From assembly GCF_002810445.1 (NCBI RefSeq), contig NZ_NEXS01000003.1, forward strand, positions 806,001-870,000: DNA of 64,000 nucleotides, read 5' to 3'. This document shows positions 25,379 through 34,540 of the stretch, piece by piece. The notes under the pieces were generated by a model. That model was given only the letters and a program-made list of their open reading frames with translations. It had not been told where the DNA came from and made no database searches. This stretch comes from Advenella sp. S44 (GTDB taxonomy: Bacteria > Pseudomonadota > Gammaproteobacteria > Burkholderiales > Burkholderiaceae_B). The translations under genes and the position numbers were made by a program. Numbering within the stretch: position 1 is the first letter of the stretch; each line of letters opens with the position of its first letter.

Positions 25379-26035
25379 ATGACCATGACACTGACAGCAG
25401 CCGACGGACACGAACTGCAGGCGTTTATCGCCGGACCTGAAGATGCGGAAAAAGGCATCGTGGTTCTGCAGGAAATATTTGGCGTCAACAGCCACATCCG
25501 TGATGTCTGTGAATTTTATGCATCAAAGGGCTACCGCGTGATCGCCCCAGCCTTGTTCGACCGGATCGAGTCGGGGGTTGAAATGGGCTATACGGCGCAG
25601 GACGTAGACCGAGGCAAGCAATTGAAGGCAAAAGTGAGCTACGACGATGCGCTTAAGGATATCGAGGCTGCGGCTACCGCCCTGGCCGGACAGAAGCAAA
25701 TCGGCGTCGTGGGATTCTGCTGGGGGGGAACGCTGACCTGGGTTGCCGCCTGCCGCAGCTCTTTGTTTTCTGCAGCCTCTTGCTGGTACGGGGCCGGCAT
25801 CGCCGAGCTGCGCAATGAAAAAGCCAAATGTCCTGTGCAAATGCACTTCGGTGAAAGAGATAAATCGATTCCGCCTGAAGACGTCGAAGCCATCCGTGCG
25901 GCGCAGCCGGATGTCGATGTCTGCGTTTATGATGCCGACCACGGCTTTGGATGCGACCAGCGCGGCTCCTATGATCCGTTTGCCAGCGAGCTTGCACGGA
26001 CCCGCACGGTTGAGTTTTTCAAGGCGAACCTGTAA
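25379..26035 (+). CDS. Dienelactone hydrolase-family protein
   Basis: A 218-residue alpha/beta hydrolase. The family triad is in place: Cys114 in GFCWGG, Asp161 in GERDKS and His188 in DADHGFG, plus Glu32 in LQEIFG, the residue that activates Cys in DLH. AGGAG stands 7 bases before ATG 25379. Classical DLH hydrolyses dienelactone to maleylacetate in chlorocatechol breakdown; no other genes of that route are present, so this may act on another lactone or ester. Confidence 0.87.
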   Translation: MTMTLTAADGHELQAFIAGPEDAEKGIVVLQEIFGVNSHIRDVCEFYASKGYRVIAPALFDRIESGVEMGYTAQDVDRGKQLKAKVSYDDALKDIEAAATALAGQKQIGVVGFCWGGTLTWVAACRSSLFSAASCWYGAGIAELRNEKAKCPVQMHFGERDKSIPPEDVEAIRAAQPDVDVCVYDADHGFGCDQRGSYDPFASELARTRTVEFFKANL

Positions 26036-26146
26036 TCATAGCCATGCCAACGGACGCGCCAAGAGCGTCGCACACGCCGGTGGCGCATCGCGCACCGGCG
26101 CTGCACCTTTCGTACCAGACCTAAAATAAAAGAGGTGAAAAAATTT

Positions 26147-27778
26147 ATGACGTTCTCGACAATGCTGTCTGCAGTCTCTCTATCTTTCGTGCTTGCGGCT
26201 ACCGCACAGGCACAGGCGCCCCAGGACAAGGAAACGGCGCCGTTTACGATCCCTGAAAACGGCATAACCGTTCCGCCTGACCTTGGGAATGTGACGTTCG
26301 AGCTACCTGCAGTTAGCTGGATTGAAAACGGACGGCCAATCGACCAGGCCGAAGATGCGCTGGAGCTGCTGGCAACGGCAGACCGGCACGGGTTGGATCC
26401 GCGCTGGTTCCATATTTCGCAACTGAAGTCGCAATGGGGCCGGATCAGCTATGCGGCCTCGGCCGAAGAAACGGCAAATTTTGATCGTGAGCTGACGACG
26501 CAAATGCGCACTTACGTTAAGTTTTTGAAGAACGGTCGCATTTCGCCGTCGCTGATCAAGAATCGCTATTCCAAGCCCATTTTTTCCGATGCGGATGCCG
26601 ACCTGTTTCTGACCAGAGCCATCAGCAACGGCAACCTGAAGGCATCTGTCAAGGCGCTGACCGACAGTATTCCCATGTACAACTCGCTGATGCAGGCGCT
26701 GGCTGTGTATCGCGAGCTGCAAAAAAAACCGGGCATGGACCAGCCTTTGCCTGCGCTGCCTGGCGGTAAACTGACTGAAGGCCAGCCTTATAACGGGATG
26801 CCGGCATTGATAGAGCGCCTTGTCCTGCTTGGCGATCTGCCTGAAGACACACCGGCGCGACCGATCTATGACGACACTATCATAGCCGGCATAAAAAGCT
26901 TCCAGCAGCGCCATGGTCTTGAGCCCGATGGTGTCATCGGCAAGGGAACGCTGGCGCAATTGAATACCCGTCCCATTGATCGTATCCGGCAGATCCAGAT
27001 CAGTATGGAACGGCTGCGCTGGACGCCGCTGATGGAAGGCGAGCGCCGCATCGTTGTCAACGTGCCGGAATTTGTTCTGCGTGCCTATCACATTCGCAAT
27101 CAGAAAGCTGAAAACCTCATTGAGATGAAAGTGATTGTCGGCAAGTCATTCAACACCAGTACGCCGCTGTTTGATGGCGCTGTCAGCAAGATCGAGTTCA
27201 GCCCGTACTGGAATGTGCCCATCTCCATTTCCCGCGGAGAACTGATTCCGCGTTTGCGCCGCGACCCTTCTTATATGGAGAAGCAGGGATTTGAATTTGT
27301 TACACAATCGGGTGTTTCGCAAAACGTCAGCGAGGACAATATCAGCGCGGTTCTCAATGGCCAGGCACGCATCAGGCAGCGTCCCGGGCCCAAAAACGCG
27401 CTGGGCGATATCAAATTCATTTTCCCCAACAACGAGGCCATTTATCTGCATCATACGCCCAGCACCCGCCTGTTTGACCGTACCCGGCGCGATCTGAGCC
27501 ATGGTTGTATTCGTGTCGAAGAACCAGTGAGATTGGCGCAATTTGTGCTGGAAAAACAACCGCAATGGACAGCAGATGCCATCCAGAAGGCAATGACTGC
27601 AAAAAAATCCAAAACAATCAATGTATTGGAACCGGTTCCTGTCGTATTAGGGTATAGTACTGTGGTGGTAAAAAATAATAAAATCCACTTTTTCGCCGAT
27701 ATCTACGGACAGGACAAAATTCTGGACAATGCCATCAAGAAGATGGCCGCCTCACGTAATATTCCACCTGCCTCGTAA
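26147..27778 (+). CDS. L,D-transpeptidase, YcbB/LdtD-like
   Basis: About 543 residues. ATG 26147 is preferred to GTG 26135, because GAGGTG there makes a good ribosome site for 26147. Order: signal peptide to about residue 24 (AQAQA), a scaffold region, a peptidoglycan-binding domain around 245-285 (SFQQRHGLEPDGVIGKGTL), then the YkuD catalytic domain with SHGCIRV, Cys454 being the nucleophile. Such enzymes make 3-3 crosslinks in periplasmic peptidoglycan or attach proteins to it. The next gene is MepK-like, the same neighbour as in E. coli ycbB-ycbK. Confidence 0.92.
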   Translation: MTFSTMLSAVSLSFVLAATAQAQAPQDKETAPFTIPENGITVPPDLGNVTFELPAVSWIENGRPIDQAEDALELLATADRHGLDPRWFHISQLKSQWGRISYAASAEETANFDRELTTQMRTYVKFLKNGRISPSLIKNRYSKPIFSDADADLFLTRAISNGNLKASVKALTDSIPMYNSLMQALAVYRELQKKPGMDQPLPALPGGKLTEGQPYNGMPALIERLVLLGDLPEDTPARPIYDDTIIAGIKSFQQRHGLEPDGVIGKGTLAQLNTRPIDRIRQIQISMERLRWTPLMEGERRIVVNVPEFVLRAYHIRNQKAENLIEMKVIVGKSFNTSTPLFDGAVSKIEFSPYWNVPISISRGELIPRLRRDPSYMEKQGFEFVTQSGVSQNVSEDNISAVLNGQARIRQRPGPKNALGDIKFIFPNNEAIYLHHTPSTRLFDRTRRDLSHGCIRVEEPVRLAQFVLEKQPQWTADAIQKAMTAKKSKTINVLEPVPVVLGYSTVVVKNNKIHFFADIYGQDKILDNAIKKMAASRNIPPAS

Positions 27779-27799
27779 TTTTCCAGGAGCCAGCACGGT

Positions 27800-28366
27800 A
27801 TGATGTTTACGTCACCCCAGCTACACCGCCGCCAATTTTTAAGAACGTCTTCCTCATTGCTTGCCGCCGGTGCCATGTTTACCATCGGCACCAATACCGC
27901 CCGCGCCAATATCGCCGGCGGCGTCAGGCAAATTTCGCTCGACAACCTGCATACCAATGAAAAAATCACCTTGGCCTACGCCAATGGCGATACCTATATT
28001 CCCGCCGCCATGCATCGGCTGAACCGCTTTTTGCGGGATCATTATTCCGGCACGGTCGGCAAGATGGATCCGACCTTGTTCGACCTGATCAACAAGGTCA
28101 GGGGCTCGCTCAATACCAATGTGGCTATCGAGGTCATATCCGGATATCGTGACCCGCATACCAACGAACGTCTGCGCAAGACGCGCGGCGGTGGCGTGGC
28201 CAAGCGCAGTCTGCACATGGTGGGACAGGCCATGGACCTGCGCCTCAAAGGCGTGCCGCTGGACGAACTGCGCGATGCCGCCAAAGAGCTTGCTCTGGGC
28301 GGCGTCGGCTACTACCCCAAAGACGGGTTCGTACACATGGATACGGGTCGCGTGCGCAGCTGGTAG
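27800..28366 (+). CDS. MepK-like murein endopeptidase (DUF882, M15 type)
   Basis: A 188-residue protein with a Tat-type leader (HRRQFLRTSSSLLAAGA), then the DUF882 domain. The zinc-site pattern SLHMVGQAMDLRL and the later FVHMD His and Asp are intact. E. coli MepK (YcbK) cleaves crosslinks, including those made by L,D-transpeptidases, which fits its position 21 bases after the transpeptidase. AGGAG precedes a double ATG (27800 and 27803), so either may be used. Confidence 0.9.
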   Translation: MMFTSPQLHRRQFLRTSSSLLAAGAMFTIGTNTARANIAGGVRQISLDNLHTNEKITLAYANGDTYIPAAMHRLNRFLRDHYSGTVGKMDPTLFDLINKVRGSLNTNVAIEVISGYRDPHTNERLRKTRGGGVAKRSLHMVGQAMDLRLKGVPLDELRDAAKELALGGVGYYPKDGFVHMDTGRVRSW

Positions 28367-28510
28367 CCTTTATGCTTGCCCGCTGCGAGTGACACGGCAC
28401 AGCCCGAGCCCGCGTCGTTGATGCTGGGGCGACCGTTGACGGCGACATGTATTGTCTTCGGTGGCGGCGTTCATTATTATTGAAATACGAAGCAAATAAC
28501 AAATTCATTC

Positions 28511-29446
28511 ATGAACAATAGCAACATTCGAACAATCGCGATCATCGGCGCCGGAACCATCGGCAGCAGCTGGGCCGCGCTTTTTCTGGCGCATGGATAC
28601 CAAGTGGTGGTGTCGGACCCGGCACAGGACGTTCAGGCCAACACCCTGGCGCTGATCGATTCGGCCTGGCACACCTTGCGTGATCTGGGCAAGGTGCAGG
28701 ATGAATCATTCCGCGACAATCTGCGTTTCGAAGCGGATTTGGCCAAAGCACTGGAAAACGTGGATTTTGTGCAGGAAAATGCCCCGGAACGCGAAGATTT
28801 CAAAATATCGCTTTTCGCGAAAATGGATGCGCTGCTGCCCGAGCACGTCATTATTTCCTCTAGTTCTTCAGGTTTGCTGGTCAGCCGCATGCAGTCGCAG
28901 TGCCGCTATCCGCAGCGCTGTGTGCTGGGTCATCCGTTCAATCCGCCGCATGTCATTCCGCTGGTCGAAGTGGTGGGGGGCGAACACACCTCCGAAGACA
29001 CCATTGAACGTACGATGGAATTTTATCGCGCCGTGGGCAAGCATCCCATCCGTCTAAACAAGGAAATCGCCGGGCATATTGCCAATCGACTGCAGGCGGC
29101 GGTGTGGCGGGAAGTCATGCATCTGGTCAACGAGAATGTGGCCAGCGTGCAGGATATCGATGCCGCCATGAGCAAGGGGCCGGGGCTGCGCTGGGCTATA
29201 TTCGGTCCGCAAATGGTTTTTGACCTGGCCGGGGGGCGGGCTGGCCTCGCGCATCTGATTGATCATCTACAGCCGGCAATCGAGACCTGGATGGATGACC
29301 TGGGCAATCCGCGGATGACTCCCCAGTTGCGCGAGCGCATGGTCCAGGGCACGCAGCAGGGCAGGCAAGACCAGTCATTTGAATCGCTGCTGCGTTATCG
29401 CGACAGCCATTTGATTGATATTCTGAAAAGCCTGGACGAAAAATAG
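28511..29446 (+). CDS. 3-hydroxyacyl-CoA dehydrogenase family, carnitine dehydrogenase-like
   Basis: A 311-residue, single-subunit-size dehydrogenase. The NAD fold is IAIIGAGTIGSSWAALFLAHG; the catalytic region SSSSGLL, GHPFNPPHVIPLVEVV (with the His) follows, and the C-terminal dimer domain ends at about 300. Size and the WDD near the C-terminus resemble L-carnitine dehydrogenase and lambda-crystallin-type L-gulonate dehydrogenases more than classical beta-oxidation enzymes. A BKACE gene lies 1.3 kb away; in carnitine breakdown a BKACE enzyme cleaves dehydrocarnitine, so that link is possible but unproven. No good ribosome site is seen. Confidence 0.8.
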   Translation: MNNSNIRTIAIIGAGTIGSSWAALFLAHGYQVVVSDPAQDVQANTLALIDSAWHTLRDLGKVQDESFRDNLRFEADLAKALENVDFVQENAPEREDFKISLFAKMDALLPEHVIISSSSSGLLVSRMQSQCRYPQRCVLGHPFNPPHVIPLVEVVGGEHTSEDTIERTMEFYRAVGKHPIRLNKEIAGHIANRLQAAVWREVMHLVNENVASVQDIDAAMSKGPGLRWAIFGPQMVFDLAGGRAGLAHLIDHLQPAIETWMDDLGNPRMTPQLRERMVQGTQQGRQDQSFESLLRYRDSHLIDILKSLDEK

Positions 29447-29577
29447 GATACAGTGCGAGGCGCAATCATGTGTCCGGCAACAGGGATGTTCCGTCACGAC
29501 GATTGCGCTAAACGTCAACCCGTGTGTCTTGCGAATCGTCTCCTGGACTTCTCGCCTTGCGATTATTCCAAACAAAA

Positions 29578-30141
29578 ATGAAAATTTCAACTGAAAACAA
29601 AGGGCAGACCGCGAGTCCGCCATTGCGCATGCGACCGCTGCGTAGCAATGACCTGCCGCAGATGCTGGCGCTGCAAGCCGACGTTTATCCGCCGGCGTTG
29701 CTGGAAAGCGCCGAGGTCCTGAGCAGCAAGATCGACATGGTTCCTGCCGGGTGGACATCACTGGCCGCGGTTGACGGCGAAATCTTGTGTGCGTATGCAA
29801 TCGGCTATCCCTGGCGCTCGGACCGACAGTTATGCTGGAATCGGCCGTTGGCGCGACAACACAATTGTGATGTGCTTTATCTGCACGATGTGGCGGTATC
29901 ACCGTCTTACGCCCGGCAGGGCATAGCCGGCCAGCTGGTATCGCAACTGATGCAACAGGGTCGGCAGTTCGGTTTGGCCAATGCCATACTGATTGCGGTT
30001 GCAGGCGCGCACGGATACTGGTCGCGACTGGGCTTTATGCCTGACGAATCGCGCCGTACCGATCCGGCTTTCGGCGCCCGTGCCATGCTGATGCGTTGCA
30101 GCCTGGTTCCGGTGCCTGCGCGCCTGTCCGGTACGTCCTAG
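29578..30141 (+). CDS. GNAT-family N-acetyltransferase
   Basis: About 187 residues with a GNAT domain from MRPLRSNDLPQML (residue 18) on. Motif A, the acetyl-CoA site, is visible as LHDVAVSPSYARQGIAGQL, and motif B as YWSRLGF. The start may be 29578 or the later ATG at 29629; neither has a strong ribosome site. Substrate unknown. It lies 23 bases before the methyltransferase gene in the same direction. Confidence 0.8.
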   Translation: MKISTENKGQTASPPLRMRPLRSNDLPQMLALQADVYPPALLESAEVLSSKIDMVPAGWTSLAAVDGEILCAYAIGYPWRSDRQLCWNRPLARQHNCDVLYLHDVAVSPSYARQGIAGQLVSQLMQQGRQFGLANAILIAVAGAHGYWSRLGFMPDESRRTDPAFGARAMLMRCSLVPVPARLSGTS

Positions 30142-30163
30142 TCATACGATCTGGAGAAATGCT

Positions 30164-30730
30164 ATGCCATTGCCCAAGACCGTCGCCTTCGTGCACATAC
30201 TGCTTGCCGGCCACGTTGCGCCCGGGGCTCGCGTCATTGATGCGACTATGGGAAAAGGTTATGACACGGTACAGCTTGCCAGGCTTGTCGGCGAAACCGG
30301 TCATGTGTATGCCTTCGATATACAAAGCGAGGCGCTGAGCGCGACGGCGGCGCGTTTGACCAGTGAAAACCTGCGGTCGCGCGCTACGCTGATTCAGGAT
30401 AGTCACACCCGCATGCGCGACTATATATTAGCGCCGGTCAGCGCCGTCGTGTTTAACCTGGGTTACCTGCCCGGCGCCGACAAATCGTGCGCAACCCAGG
30501 CCGGCCATACTCTGGTCGCTGTTCAGAGCGCACTGGCGCTGCTTGAGCCCGGCGGGTTGTTGCTTATCGCTATTTATTGGGGGCATCCGGCGGGCGTGAA
30601 GGAAAAAGAAACGCTTGAGTCCTTTGTGGCCAGGCTTTCACCGGAGACCTATCGGGTCCTGCGATATGAGTTTATCAACCGATACAGACCCGCTCCCTAT
30701 TTGCTGGCCATCGAGCGGTTTGTCGATTGA
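30164..30730 (+). CDS. Class I SAM methyltransferase, YtqB/MnmM-like
   Basis: A 188-residue SAM-dependent methyltransferase. Motif I is VIDATMGKGYDT, the acidic residue after strand 2 is in YAFDIQ, and the family hallmark is VFNLGYLPGADK. This is the YtqB family, whose B. subtilis member (MnmM) methylates the wobble uridine derivative of tRNA; I infer a tRNA-modifying role. CTGGAG precedes the ATG. The gene converges with the BKACE gene and ends 20 bases before it. Confidence 0.83.
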   Translation: MPLPKTVAFVHILLAGHVAPGARVIDATMGKGYDTVQLARLVGETGHVYAFDIQSEALSATAARLTSENLRSRATLIQDSHTRMRDYILAPVSAVVFNLGYLPGADKSCATQAGHTLVAVQSALALLEPGGLLLIAIYWGHPAGVKEKETLESFVARLSPETYRVLRYEFINRYRPAPYLLAIERFVD

Positions 30731-30750
30731 ACAGGATCTCGATGCCGCCT

Positions 30751-31668
30751 TCACAGCGCAAACTTTGGTTTGACTGGCGCACCGGGGCGCGGCAAATTGA
30801 GTATTTGCCTGGCTTGCTGTGGGGTCGCCGGTTCATAGCCCATTTCACGGATCAGCCGAACAATTCTCTCAGTCAGCTCGACATTGGTGGCCAGCCGGCC
30901 CTGCGAGTAATACAGATTGTCTTCCAGGCCGACCCGGACATGTCCGCCCAGCAGCAATGAATTAATGGCGCACGGCAATTGCGCTGGCCCGATGCCGCTG
31001 GCGCCGAAAATGGTGCCGGCCGGCAGGCACTCCACCATGAACTGCAGATTTTTAGGCGAGTAGGGCATGGCATTTTGAAATCCCCGATGCACGCCCATGA
31101 CCAAATTTACATAGGCGGGCTCTTCGTCCGCGCCCATGGCCAACAGCGTCGTGGTATCTTGAAGAATATGAGTCGGACTGAACACTTCCCATTCGGGCTT
31201 GATACCGCGCTTTTTCATCTCGTCGGCCAGGAAACGGCAACGTGATGGCGCCGTGTTCATTAGGATTTCCTTGTTGTCGAAACTGGCGATAATTGTGGTG
31301 GCATCCAGCGTGCACATTTCGGCGCCCGCTTCCATGCCTTTGATCCGCTCTTCCCACAACAGCTCCCACATGCCGTTTTCGTTTTGACCGATCATCTCTC
31401 CATGAATGCCGCCGCCGGTAGAATTGTTCAGGATAATGTCGCATTTGGCGCGGATCCTGTTATTTATATCGTAATAAATATCGGGATTGCAGGTTGCGCC
31501 ATCGTCTGGGTTGCGTGCGTGCAGCGCCACAATGCTCGCGCCGGCGTTGTAGCAATCATAGACATCGTCGGCAATTTCCTGCGGCTGCGTCGGTAAATTT
31601 GGATTCTGGCTTTTATAGGCCATGCCCCCGGTCGGGGCGATGGTCACAATGACTTTGGGTGTACTCAT
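30751..31668 (-). CDS. BKACE-family beta-keto acid cleavage enzyme (DUF849)
   Basis: A 305-residue TIM-barrel enzyme. BKACEs condense a beta-keto acid with acetyl-CoA, giving acetoacetate and a new CoA ester. The C-terminal metal-ligand region VRVGLEDN (Glu249) is present. The N-terminal metal site, normally His-x-His before an Arg, reads [11 protein letters not shown]: the second His (His50) is kept but the first is Ala48. The start codon overlaps the receptor stop (ATGA), and AGGAG precedes it, so translation is coupled to the ABC receptor upstream. The keto acid is thus probably derived from that receptor's ligand. Confidence 0.85.
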   Translation of the reverse strand: MSTPKVIVTIAPTGGMAYKSQNPNLPTQPQEIADDVYDCYNAGASIVALHARNPDDGATCNPDIYYDINNRIRAKCDIILNNSTGGGIHGEMIGQNENGMWELLWEERIKGMEAGAEMCTLDATTIIASFDNKEILMNTAPSRCRFLADEMKKRGIKPEWEVFSPTHILQDTTTLLAMGADEEPAYVNLVMGVHRGFQNAMPYSPKNLQFMVECLPAGTIFGASGIGPAQLPCAINSLLLGGHVRVGLEDNLYYSQGRLATNVELTERIVRLIREMGYEPATPQQARQILNLPRPGAPVKPKFAL

Positions 31669-32891
31669 GATTGTGCTCCTGCAGATTGCTGTACCAGTTT
31701 GCAGTCGGATTCTTCAAGTTTTCCATATAGATCGTCGGGCGATAGCGTTTCAACCTTTCGATAATAATCCCAAGGCGCGCTAGACTCGTCCGGTTTTTTT
31801 ACCTGCATCAGGTACATCGGGTTGGTGAGTCTGCCGTCAGCGCGCACGATGGCATCCTTGGCGAAGAAGTCCTTTATGCGTTCGGTTTTGAATCGTTTCA
31901 TGATCGCATCCGGATCGTCTGTCTTCAATTGTGCGACAGCACTAAGGTAGTTGCTGACCGCCGAATAGGCGCCGGCCTGGATGTATGTCGGGATGCGGTT
32001 GGTGATTTTTCTGTATTCAGCCGTCCACTTGCGGGTGTCATCGTCCAGATCCCAGTAGAACGGGGTTGTCAGATACATGCCTTGCGTCACTTGCAGGCCC
32101 AGGGAATGGATATCGGGGATCAGTACGGTCAGGCCAACAAGATTCATCTGAGTATTGACGCCGAACTCATTGGCCGACTTTGCTGCATTCACAAAATCGC
32201 CTCCGGCGTTGGCCATGCCAAGGATTTTGGCGCCGGACGATTGCGCTTGTAATATATACGAGGAAAAATCAGAAGCGCCGAGCGGAACTTTAACCGAACC
32301 TTTGATGGTGCCATTGGCCTCTTTGACGACTTTGGAGGTAGCCGCTTCCAGTGCGTGGCCAAACGCATAGTCGGTCGTGATGAAAAACCAGTCTTTGCCG
32401 CCATTTTTGACAACAGACTTGCCTGTGCCGTTGGCCAGTGCATCGGTCGAATAAGTGTAGTGAATAATGTAGGGCGAGCACTGCTTGCCAGTCAGGGCCG
32501 AGGTCCCGCCGCCAGTGGAGATAAACAGTTTTTTCTTTTCGGTGGCGACATTGGCCATGGCCAGGCTGACGGCGGAGTTGGTGCCGCCGATCAGAATATC
32601 TACTTTGTTCACGTCGATCCATTCGCGGGATTTGGCCGCCGCGATATCGGCCTTGTTCTGATGATCGGCGTAAAGCAGCTCGATTTTCCGACCGTCAATA
32701 TTTCCACCCGCATCGCGAATGGCCATGCGGATCGCCTGCACGCCACCTTCGCCGTCATAATCAGCATAGACACCCGAGATATCGGTCAAAAAACCAATAC
32801 GAACGACATCATCAGAGATGCCGGCGGCATGCGCGACGCCCGCTGATGCCAGCAGTACGCCTGTCGCCAATTGGATTGCTGTTTTTTCCAT
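31665..32891 (-). CDS. Branched-chain-type ABC receptor linked to BKACE
   Basis: A 408-residue periplasmic receptor with a signal peptide ending at VAHAA and a [17 protein letters not shown] start. ATG 32891 is chosen, as AGGAG is better spaced from it than from GTG 32894. It is a paralogue of the receptor at 23081-24286 and less similar to the LivK-like one at 36460. It probably shares the liv permease and ATPases encoded just upstream on the same strand, 137 bases away. Coupling to BKACE by ATGA overlap suggests a ligand that becomes a beta-keto acid. Confidence 0.85.
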   Translation of the reverse strand: MEKTAIQLATGVLLASAGVAHAAGISDDVVRIGFLTDISGVYADYDGEGGVQAIRMAIRDAGGNIDGRKIELLYADHQNKADIAAAKSREWIDVNKVDILIGGTNSAVSLAMANVATEKKKLFISTGGGTSALTGKQCSPYIIHYTYSTDALANGTGKSVVKNGGKDWFFITTDYAFGHALEAATSKVVKEANGTIKGSVKVPLGASDFSSYILQAQSSGAKILGMANAGGDFVNAAKSANEFGVNTQMNLVGLTVLIPDIHSLGLQVTQGMYLTTPFYWDLDDDTRKWTAEYRKITNRIPTYIQAGAYSAVSNYLSAVAQLKTDDPDAIMKRFKTERIKDFFAKDAIVRADGRLTNPMYLMQVKKPDESSAPWDYYRKVETLSPDDLYGKLEESDCKLVQQSAGAQS

Positions 32892-33032
32892 CACTGTCTC
32901 CTTTTTATACTTTTGCTGCGGACCCGGTAGTCAGTTAATACGTCACTGAAGGAAAGCTTGCGCTGACAGTGTGTTGTCCGGCAAGCCTCTCGTTTTTCTG
33001 GGCCGCGTGTACGTCTTTTCCCGGGCACGCGA

Positions 33033-33761
33033 TCAGACGCCCAAATACCGGTGAATCTGCGAAGGATCGTCGCGCAATTGACTGGCTTGTGCGTCGATGA
33101 CAACCTTGCCTTTTTCCAGTACGACCAGTCGGTCAGACTGATCCATGACCTTGCGGTAATTGCGATCCACGACCATCGTGGCCAGGCCGCTGGCGCGAAT
33201 TAATCCGATCACACGCCAGATTTCTTCTACGATCAGTGGCGCCAGGCCTTCGGTGGCTTCGTCCAGAATGATGGCATCCGGATTGGTCATGAGCGCCCGG
33301 CCGATCGAGAGCATTTGTTGTTCGCCCCCTGAGAGCTGGTCACCCATATTGTCCAGGCGCTCTGCAAGCCGCGGAAAAGTCTCCAGGATGCGATCGAAGG
33401 TCCAGTCCTGTTTGTCGTGGCGGCCCGCGCGCGCGCACATCAACAGGTTCTCGCGCACCGTCAGGTTGGGAAATATGCCGCGTCCTTCGGGCACGTAAGC
33501 AATTCCCAGCCGAGCCGCCATATACGGACGAGCGCGGGACATATCCTGCTGCTGCAATTCAATGCGGCCCTTGCGCTGCTTGACGTGGCCCAGCAGGGTA
33601 CGTATCAGCGTGGATTTTCCCATGCCGTTGCGGCCCAGCAGGCCCACCGTTTCACCGGATCGCAAGTAGAAGTCAATGCCATGCAGTACATGACTGGAGC
33701 CGTACCATGCATGAACATCCTGTGCCAGGATAATGGCATCTGTAATTGATGCATTTGTCAT
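33033..33761 (-). CDS. livF: Branched-chain-type ABC transporter ATPase LivF
   Basis: A 242-residue ATPase. Walker A is GRNGMGKST, signature LSGGEQQML, Walker B AIILDEATEGLAP, all in the LivF form with MVVDRNY after the switch region. The start overlaps the livG stop by ATGA. It is the last gene of the livHMGF order. With the receptor genes on each side it forms a HAAT-family importer, whose place next to benzoate-CoA ligase suggests benzoate or a related aromatic acid. Confidence 0.9.
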   Translation of the reverse strand: MTNASITDAIILAQDVHAWYGSSHVLHGIDFYLRSGETVGLLGRNGMGKSTLIRTLLGHVKQRKGRIELQQQDMSRARPYMAARLGIAYVPEGRGIFPNLTVRENLLMCARAGRHDKQDWTFDRILETFPRLAERLDNMGDQLSGGEQQMLSIGRALMTNPDAIILDEATEGLAPLIVEEIWRVIGLIRASGLATMVVDRNYRKVMDQSDRLVVLEKGKVVIDAQASQLRDDPSQIHRYLGV

Positions 33762-34540
33762 ATCAGTAGGTCCGTCGGTTTGTCTGCTGTATGGTCGCCT
33801 TCGCCCAGATAAGCCGTCTGCACGGCGGCATTGTTGCGAATGGCATCGGGCAGGCCGCTGGCCAGTACCGATCCGTTAACCATCACTGTCAACCGGTCGG
33901 CAACGGCAAAAACGGCGTCCATGTCGTGTTCGATCAACAGGATCGCCAGGTTTTTTTTCAGCTGATGCAGCAATCCCAGCATGCGGTCGGACTCTTCGGC
34001 ACCCATACCAGCCAGCGGTTCGTCCAGCAGCAACACGTCCGGTTGTTGGGCCAGGCACATGGCCACTTCAAGCTGTCTTTTCTGGCCGTGGGAAAGATTG
34101 GCTGCCGTGGTCGCCGCGTGTTTGCCCAGCCCCGCTTGCTCCAGGGCATAATTGGCCGCCTCCAGGCTGCGCCGGCATTGTTGCGCGGCCGACCAGAACT
34201 GCCAGGGCTTCTGGACCTTTGCCTGAGCGGCCAGCCGGCAGTTTTCGCGCACGCTTAGCGGCAGGAATATATTGTTTCTTTGATAGCTGCGACCCAGGCC
34301 GGCCTGTGACCTTGCGGGCTGGGACCAGTTGCTGACGTCTTTTCCGCGCAACTGTACCTGTCCGCCCGACAGCGGCAGCTCTCCCGACAGCAGGTAGGTC
34401 AATGTGGATTTACCGGCCCCGTTGGTGCCGATAACCGCATGGATTTCCCGTTGGCGCAGTTGCAGCGACACGTTGTTCACGGCGATCAGCGCGCCGAATT
34501 TGCGCGTGAGATTTTTTGCTTCCAGCAATGGCATTGTCAT
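33758..34540 (-). CDS. livG: Branched-chain-type ABC transporter ATPase LivG
   Basis: A 260-residue ATPase; the start at 34540 has GGGAG upstream and overlaps the livM stop, and the long upstream extension of the frame is livM DNA. Walker A is GTNGAGKST, signature LSHGQKRQLE, Walker B LLLDEPLAGMG and the switch region LLIEHDMDAV, typical of LivG. It pairs with LivF to drive uptake. Confidence 0.9.
   Translation of the reverse strand: MTMPLLEAKNLTRKFGALIAVNNVSLQLRQREIHAVIGTNGAGKSTLTYLLSGELPLSGGQVQLRGKDVSNWSQPARSQAGLGRSYQRNNIFLPLSVRENCRLAAQAKVQKPWQFWSAAQQCRRSLEAANYALEQAGLGKHAATTAANLSHGQKRQLEVAMCLAQQPDVLLLDEPLAGMGAEESDRMLGLLHQLKKNLAILLIEHDMDAVFAVADRLTVMVNGSVLASGLPDAIRNNAAVQTAYLGEGDHTADKPTDLLI

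Noticed and set aside
29579-29589. A further TGAAAATTTCA core at the start codon of the GNAT gene
   Set aside because: It has no second copy or longer palindrome, and the bases are the first codons of the protein, so chance is the simpler explanation.
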